Origin: Novosphingobium naphthalenivorans NBRC 102051
GTDB taxonomy: Bacteria; Pseudomonadota; Alphaproteobacteria; Sphingomonadales; Sphingomonadaceae
Direction: 5' to 3'
Length of the DNA stretch: 63,062 nt
Assembly: GCF_001590985.1 (NCBI RefSeq)
Contig: NZ_BCTX01000025.1
Span: forward strand, 1 to 63,062
A model generated the notes under the pieces. That model was not told the DNA's origin. It did no database searches and saw only the letters and a list, made by a program, of their open reading frames with translations. Below, piece by piece: positions 60,246 to 63,062 of the stretch (its first letter is position 1; each line of letters starts with the position of its first letter). The position numbers were made by a program, and so were the translations under genes.

Positions 60246-60848
60246 TCAGACGGGGCCGATCCAGTCCGCAGCCTCACGCCACCCAAGGATGTCGCTGCCA
60301 CTGTCGGAGACGGCGTCGTTCGAAATGTCGCGCCACGGCGAGCGCGGCCGATAGGTCGGCATGTATCGAGCGGTCATCAGCTCAAAGGTGGCGCAGCTAT
60401 AGCCGCTGAGGCGAATGGCAAGCACCGGCTGATTCTCCGAAGGAAGATCGAAGAAGACCGAGGTGAAGCCGGACGGAAGCGGCCGGATCGTCGCATCGAT
60501 CATCGTGCGCGCCAACCGAAGCTCGAGTTCGCCGGCATCGCTGCCCCAGGGATGCGCGTCGATGTCATACAGATCGACGCTCCCGGCGGCGCGCACACAG
60601 GAGAATTCGCCCGACCAGCAACGGCTGTCCGGGTGCAGGGCCGTGACCTCGGCGGGAAGACCGGCATCGCCGGTCTCCGAGCGAAGCCAGTCGGCGAGGG
60701 CCGGCGTGAGCCGGCCCGAGAGCTTGCGCGCGCGAACCGGCGCCGCGTCGAGTTCGGGAAACTCGACGAGCCACCAGGCGAGGCGGTGATGGAGAAGGAC
60801 GCCGTAGCAATGCTGTACGGCGGGTCTGGGGGCGGGCTGTGTGGCCAT
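60246..60848 (-). CDS. leading-region hypothetical protein
   Basis: A 200-residue protein: MATQPAPRPAVQHCYGVLLH, with the segments WWLVEFPELDAAPVRARKLSG, LYDIDAHPWGSDAGELELRLA and MTARYMPTYRPRSPWRDISN. It is read just after the 60881 gene (about 30 bp apart), so both may be in one operon with ssb. No family is recognised. Confidence 0.6.
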   Translation of the reverse strand: MATQPAPRPAVQHCYGVLLHHRLAWWLVEFPELDAAPVRARKLSGRLTPALADWLRSETGDAGLPAEVTALHPDSRCWSGEFSCVRAAGSVDLYDIDAHPWGSDAGELELRLARTMIDATIRPLPSGFTSVFFDLPSENQPVLAIRLSGYSCATFELMTARYMPTYRPRSPWRDISNDAVSDSGSDILGWREAADWIGPV

Positions 60849-60880
60849 GAGCGGAATCCTTGCTTGAGCGGAAGGACGGG

Positions 60881-61210
60881 TCAGTGAACTGACCCGTCAT
60901 GCGCGAAGATGGCATCGGGGCTGATCAGCTGGTGCTCGCCGGCGACCAGCGACCAGGCCGCGGCGAGGTCGTCGTAATATTCGCTGTCGACGATCGCATC
61001 GGCACTCGCTTCGCCGAACTGGGCTTGTTCGAACGCGCGGACGTGGGCCGCGTCGGCGGCTTCGGCAATCGCCTGGGCGAGGCGTGCGGCGATCTCGTAG
61101 CGGTTGAGGCGGTCTGCCGCACGCCGGATGCGGTCGACCATGGCGGGGTTCGTGGTCTCGATGCCGTGGGCAATGCCGGCGATCTCATCGAAGGTGGCGA
61201 GATGGAACAT
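60881..61210 (-). CDS. leading-region hypothetical helical protein
   Basis: A 109-residue acidic protein, MFHLATFDEIAGIAHGIETT, with a helical middle (YEIAARLAQAIAEAADAAHV) and acidic C-terminus (EYYDDLAAAWSLVAGEHQLI). No family is recognised. It is 50 bp downstream of ssb in the same direction. Confidence 0.55.
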   Translation of the reverse strand: MFHLATFDEIAGIAHGIETTNPAMVDRIRRAADRLNRYEIAARLAQAIAEAADAAHVRAFEQAQFGEASADAIVDSEYYDDLAAAWSLVAGEHQLISPDAIFAHDGSVH

Positions 61211-61263
61211 TGTGCTCTCCGTGGAAATGAGGAGGGCGGCCGCTGACGGCCGCCCGTCAGGGA

Positions 61264-61593
61264 TCAGAGGAACTCGATTTCCTCGGCGACGATGTCGGTG
61301 TTGTAGTAGGTGCGCCCATCGCGCTCGTTGCGGCTGTAGCGGATCTCGCCGACGACCATCAGCTTGTCGCCTTTCTTCTTGTGGTTGGCGACCGACTTGC
61401 CGAGGCCGTTGAAGGCCTTCACCGTGTGGAACTCGTCGTAGGTCTCGGTGTAGCCGTTGTCGTCCTTCTGGACCTGGCCGTCCTTGATCACCGGCTTGGA
61501 GGTGACGAGGCTGAAGCTGACGCCGCCCTTGCTGTCGGTGCCGAAGCGGCTGATGTCAGAGGTGATGCGGCCTGAGAGAAAAACCTTGTTCAT
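61264..61593 (-). CDS. ssb: single-stranded DNA-binding protein (SSB), plasmid copy
   Basis: A 109-residue OB-fold protein beginning MNKVFLSGRITSDISRFGTD, with VSFSLVTSKP, EFHTVKAFNGLGKSVANHKKKGDKLMVVGEIRYSR and YYNTDIVAEEIEF. It lacks the long acidic C-terminal tail that recruits partners in chromosomal SSBs. Plasmid SSBs of leading regions coat the incoming strand and lower SOS induction in the new host. Element D lies about 100 bp upstream. Confidence 0.93.
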   Translation of the reverse strand: MNKVFLSGRITSDISRFGTDSKGGVSFSLVTSKPVIKDGQVQKDDNGYTETYDEFHTVKAFNGLGKSVANHKKKGDKLMVVGEIRYSRNERDGRTYYNTDIVAEEIEFL

Positions 61594-61694
61594 GGTCGTG
61601 TACCTTTCGCGTGTCCGTCAGCGGGCCGACCCCGCTGGGATGAACAGTCGCGAAAGCCCGTGAACGAGGGAGCGCCGCACCGGAGCGCCAGCGA

Positions 61695-61775
61695 CGGGGA
61701 ACCTGCGATTTTTCGGGTGGTGCGGGCAGAGGCCGCCAGGCCTCAACACGGCCGCAAAATCGGGGGTTGCGACGG
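61695..61775 (-). promoter_or_regulatory. stem element D upstream of ssb, candidate single-stranded promoter
   Basis: CGATTTT (61706-61712) pairs with AAAATCG (61756-61762), extended by AACC/GGTT outside, and flanked by GGGGAACC and GGGGGTTGCGACGG. It shares this frame with elements B and C. It lies about 100 bp upstream of ssb, the gene driven by Frpo-type single-stranded promoters in F. Confidence 0.55.
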
Positions 61776-62116
61776 TCCCGCACGGGCGTAGCGTTCATCC
61801 CGACAAGCGGGTGGCCGGATGGCGGACAGGAGACGGGGACGCACCGACTGTGGAAGGCTCGATCCCGGCCGCTTGCCCTCAACCAGCGCGGCCGATGGCC
61901 GGGCGATGGGCCTCCTGCTTTGCCCGGTCGCGGGCTCCGGTCAAGGCGGCCGCCAGTGGGCGCGGTGTGCGCCGACCGCCTCGATGATCCCGCGGGCCGC
62001 CTGCAGCCGGAGGCCGGGCCACATTCCAGAGACGATGAGATTGGCCGGCGGGTCCGTCCCGGGCGAGCGCGCCGGATCCCGCGCTTCGGCAGGAAGGGCG
62101 CCGCTGATCGCAGCCG
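61776..62116. other. intergenic stretch, no gene supported
   Basis: No frame has both a ribosome site and recognisable sequence. One minus frame stays open but shows no family features. Confidence 0.35.
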
Positions 62117-62481
62117 TCACGGCGGCAGGTGATCACCGGTGCTGCGGTGGGGACTGTCACGGCCGCCGGATGGGAACCGGGAAGGTTCGGCTGTAACGGG
62201 GCGGATATCGAAGCCGAGCCAGGTGAAATGATTATACTGGTCGATGACCACTGACGTGCCGTGCGCGAGCCGGCGGGATCGCCAACGGCGTCGGGAATGG
62301 CCAGCTCCTGGCCCGCCTTGTCGCTCTTCGTGGCGATCGCGGCCGTGAAAGCGCGCTGACTCTGCACAGCGATCACAATGACTGGACGTGTCTTGATGCC
62401 CTCGTCCCGACCGGCCTACTGGTCACGGGTGAAGAGATAGACACAGTGGAGGATGTCGCCGACCTTAAGGAGCGGCGTCAT
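62117..62481 (-). pseudogene. PemK/MazF-type toxin, broken by a stop and a frameshift
   Basis: ATG 62481 overlaps the antitoxin gene by 17 bp. The frame starts MTPLLKVGDILHCVYLFTRDQ and then meets TAG. Beyond it, AGRDEGIKTRPVIVIAVQSQ, the typical PemK-like segment with E-G-x-K-x-R-P, continues in frame. Near 62265 the frame changes: LAHGTSVVIDQYNHFTWLGFDIRP is in the next frame and reaches a stop at 62117. So two separate lesions inactivate a once normal toxin gene of about 120 codons. Confidence 0.75.
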
Positions 62482-62779
62482 CGTTCCAAACGTCCTGTCC
62501 TATTTCTTCGGCGGAGGGCTTCGCGGCCTCGAAAAGATCCCGATGCGCGTCGGGCATTTGATCGGCATCGGCGGCGTTAAGATCGAACACCGCAAGAATC
62601 TGTCCAGCGGCGAGCCGTTCGAAATAGGCGGCCTCGACAATAGTGATGTCTGGACGCCCATGTTTTGTGACGGTGATTGGTTCTCGCTGGCTGATATCCG
62701 GATATTGACCGGTATGATTGTGGAAGGCCGTCCGCGGAACTTTCTTCTTCGTTGTCGACCGCAAGGTTTCCGCATTCAT
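62465..62779 (-). CDS. phd: Phd/YefM-family antitoxin
   Basis: A 104-residue protein (MNAETLRSTTKKKVPRTAFH) with the Phd/YefM pattern NHTGQYPDISQREPITVTKHGRPDITIVEAAYFERL, and an acidic tail (AAKPSAEEIGQDVWNDD) that would wrap the toxin. ATG 62779 is chosen by homology of the start; longer readings run into upstream hairpins. The gene appears intact although its toxin is broken. Confidence 0.85.
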   Translation of the reverse strand: MNAETLRSTTKKKVPRTAFHNHTGQYPDISQREPITVTKHGRPDITIVEAAYFERLAAGQILAVFDLNAADADQMPDAHRDLFEAAKPSAEEIGQDVWNDDAAP

Positions 62780-62804
62780 GGCACGGTCCAGGCGGAATAA
62801 TCGG

Positions 62805-62819
62805 CATATACCAAATATG
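62805..62819 (-). promoter_or_regulatory. palindrome upstream of phd, likely operator
   Basis: CATAT-ACCAA-ATATG is a perfect inverted repeat 25 bp upstream of the antitoxin start, AT-rich and in promoter position. Phd/YefM antitoxins bind such sites for autoregulation. Confidence 0.5.
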
Positions 62820-62861
62820 GCAATTTTAGTAAGTTCGAGAAATACCGCCGCCAAACAAGAA

Positions 62862-62937
62862 CAGGGTCCGCTTCGCGTGAAACGAAGCGGACCCTGCGGG
62901 AATCGTGCCCGGCCTGGAGGCGCGGGACCGGGCACGA
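62862..62937. terminator. two strong hairpins between the last two genes
   Basis: CAGGGTCCGCTTCG (62862-62875) pairs perfectly with 62883-62896 (14 bp, loop CGTGAAA). TCGTGCCCGG (62903-62912) pairs with CCGGGCACGA (62928-62937), 10 bp with a 15-base loop. They follow the stop of the partial gene and precede the antitoxin promoter, so they are probably its terminators. Confidence 0.6.
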
Positions 62938-62947
62938 CGGGGGGATT

Positions 62948-63062
62948 TCAGCTGACGGTTTCGGGTTCCTCCACCTGTTCGGCCGTACGCTGACGACGCT
63001 GACGCCGGCCGCCTTCGGGCTGTTCGCCACCAAAGGCGTGCTCTGCCGACGACTGGCCGAGG
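62948..63062 (-). CDS. 3' end of a gene cut by the window edge
   Basis: A minus-strand frame open from the window edge ends with GGRRQRRQRTAEQVEEPETVS and a stop at 62948-62950. The composition (Arg/Gln/Glu-rich tail) is coding-like. The family cannot be told from 37 residues. Confidence 0.5.
   Translation of the reverse strand, partial: LGQSSAEHAFGGEQPEGGRRQRRQRTAEQVEEPETVS

Noticed and set aside
61776..62116. Gene between ssb and the toxin remnant
   Set aside because: A minus frame is open, but there is no start with a ribosome site and no recognisable segment.

Overview
The window looks like part of a large conjugative plasmid, or an integrated copy of one, from a sphingomonad (Sphingomonas, Sphingobium or Novosphingobium type alphaproteobacterium). 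The evidence is high GC, a MucR regulator, a TonB-dependent receptor, Usg and CIRCE/ROSE-type heat-shock control, and an F-type conjugation system in the gene order I associate with sphingomonad plasmids. No replication or partition gene is visible. All names rest on motif and family recognition by eye; no database search was run.

Layout. 0.1-4 kb: a degenerate nuclease-like gene, mucR, a RadC-like JAB protein with a winged-helix tail, small membrane proteins and a tail-anchored HTH protein. 4.5-6.8 kb: a TonB-dependent receptor. 7.4-11 kb: a tyrosine recombinase at the end of a tightly coupled small-gene operon, then a DinJ/YafQ toxin-antitoxin pair next to a damaged orphan antitoxin. 11-15.4 kb: a membrane protein, a PD-(D/E)XK-like protein, a lytic transglycosylase and two possible regulators. 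15.5-37 kb: the transfer operon in the order pilin, L, E, K, B, DsbC-like, V, C, TrbI, S26 peptidase, W, U, TrbC, N, F, H, G. A group II intron sits between traU and trbC. Four palindromes on an exact 22-bp period lie upstream of the operon.

37-49 kb is cargo: a secreted paralogue of part of TraG, a SpoIIAA-like protein, groESL with a perfect CIRCE element, usg, two hsp20 genes (one with a ROSE-like RNA thermometer), a paralogue of the 12-kb protein, a regulator with an 11-bp palindrome, an AbiEi/AbiEii pair, a decayed parDE and a second tyrosine recombinase. 49-55 kb, leftward: a small gene, the MobF relaxase traI, the coupling protein traD and a ribbon-helix-helix gene. At about 55.24 kb I see a sequence very like the F-plasmid nic site.

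55.5-63 kb reads as the leading region, which enters the recipient first if the nic call is right. Most of its genes (including an SSB, a DUF2493 protein and several unknowns) lie on the minus strand, so the transferred plus strand would be their template. Four related long stem-forming elements, each about 90-150 bp upstream of one of these genes, resemble in placement the Frpo-type single-stranded promoters of F-like plasmids. Together with the unrecognised genes they control, they are the strongest candidate here for an undescribed early-expression and recipient-defence-evasion system. The region ends with a Phd antitoxin, the wreck of its PemK/MazF-type toxin, a terminator pair and the 3' end of a further gene.
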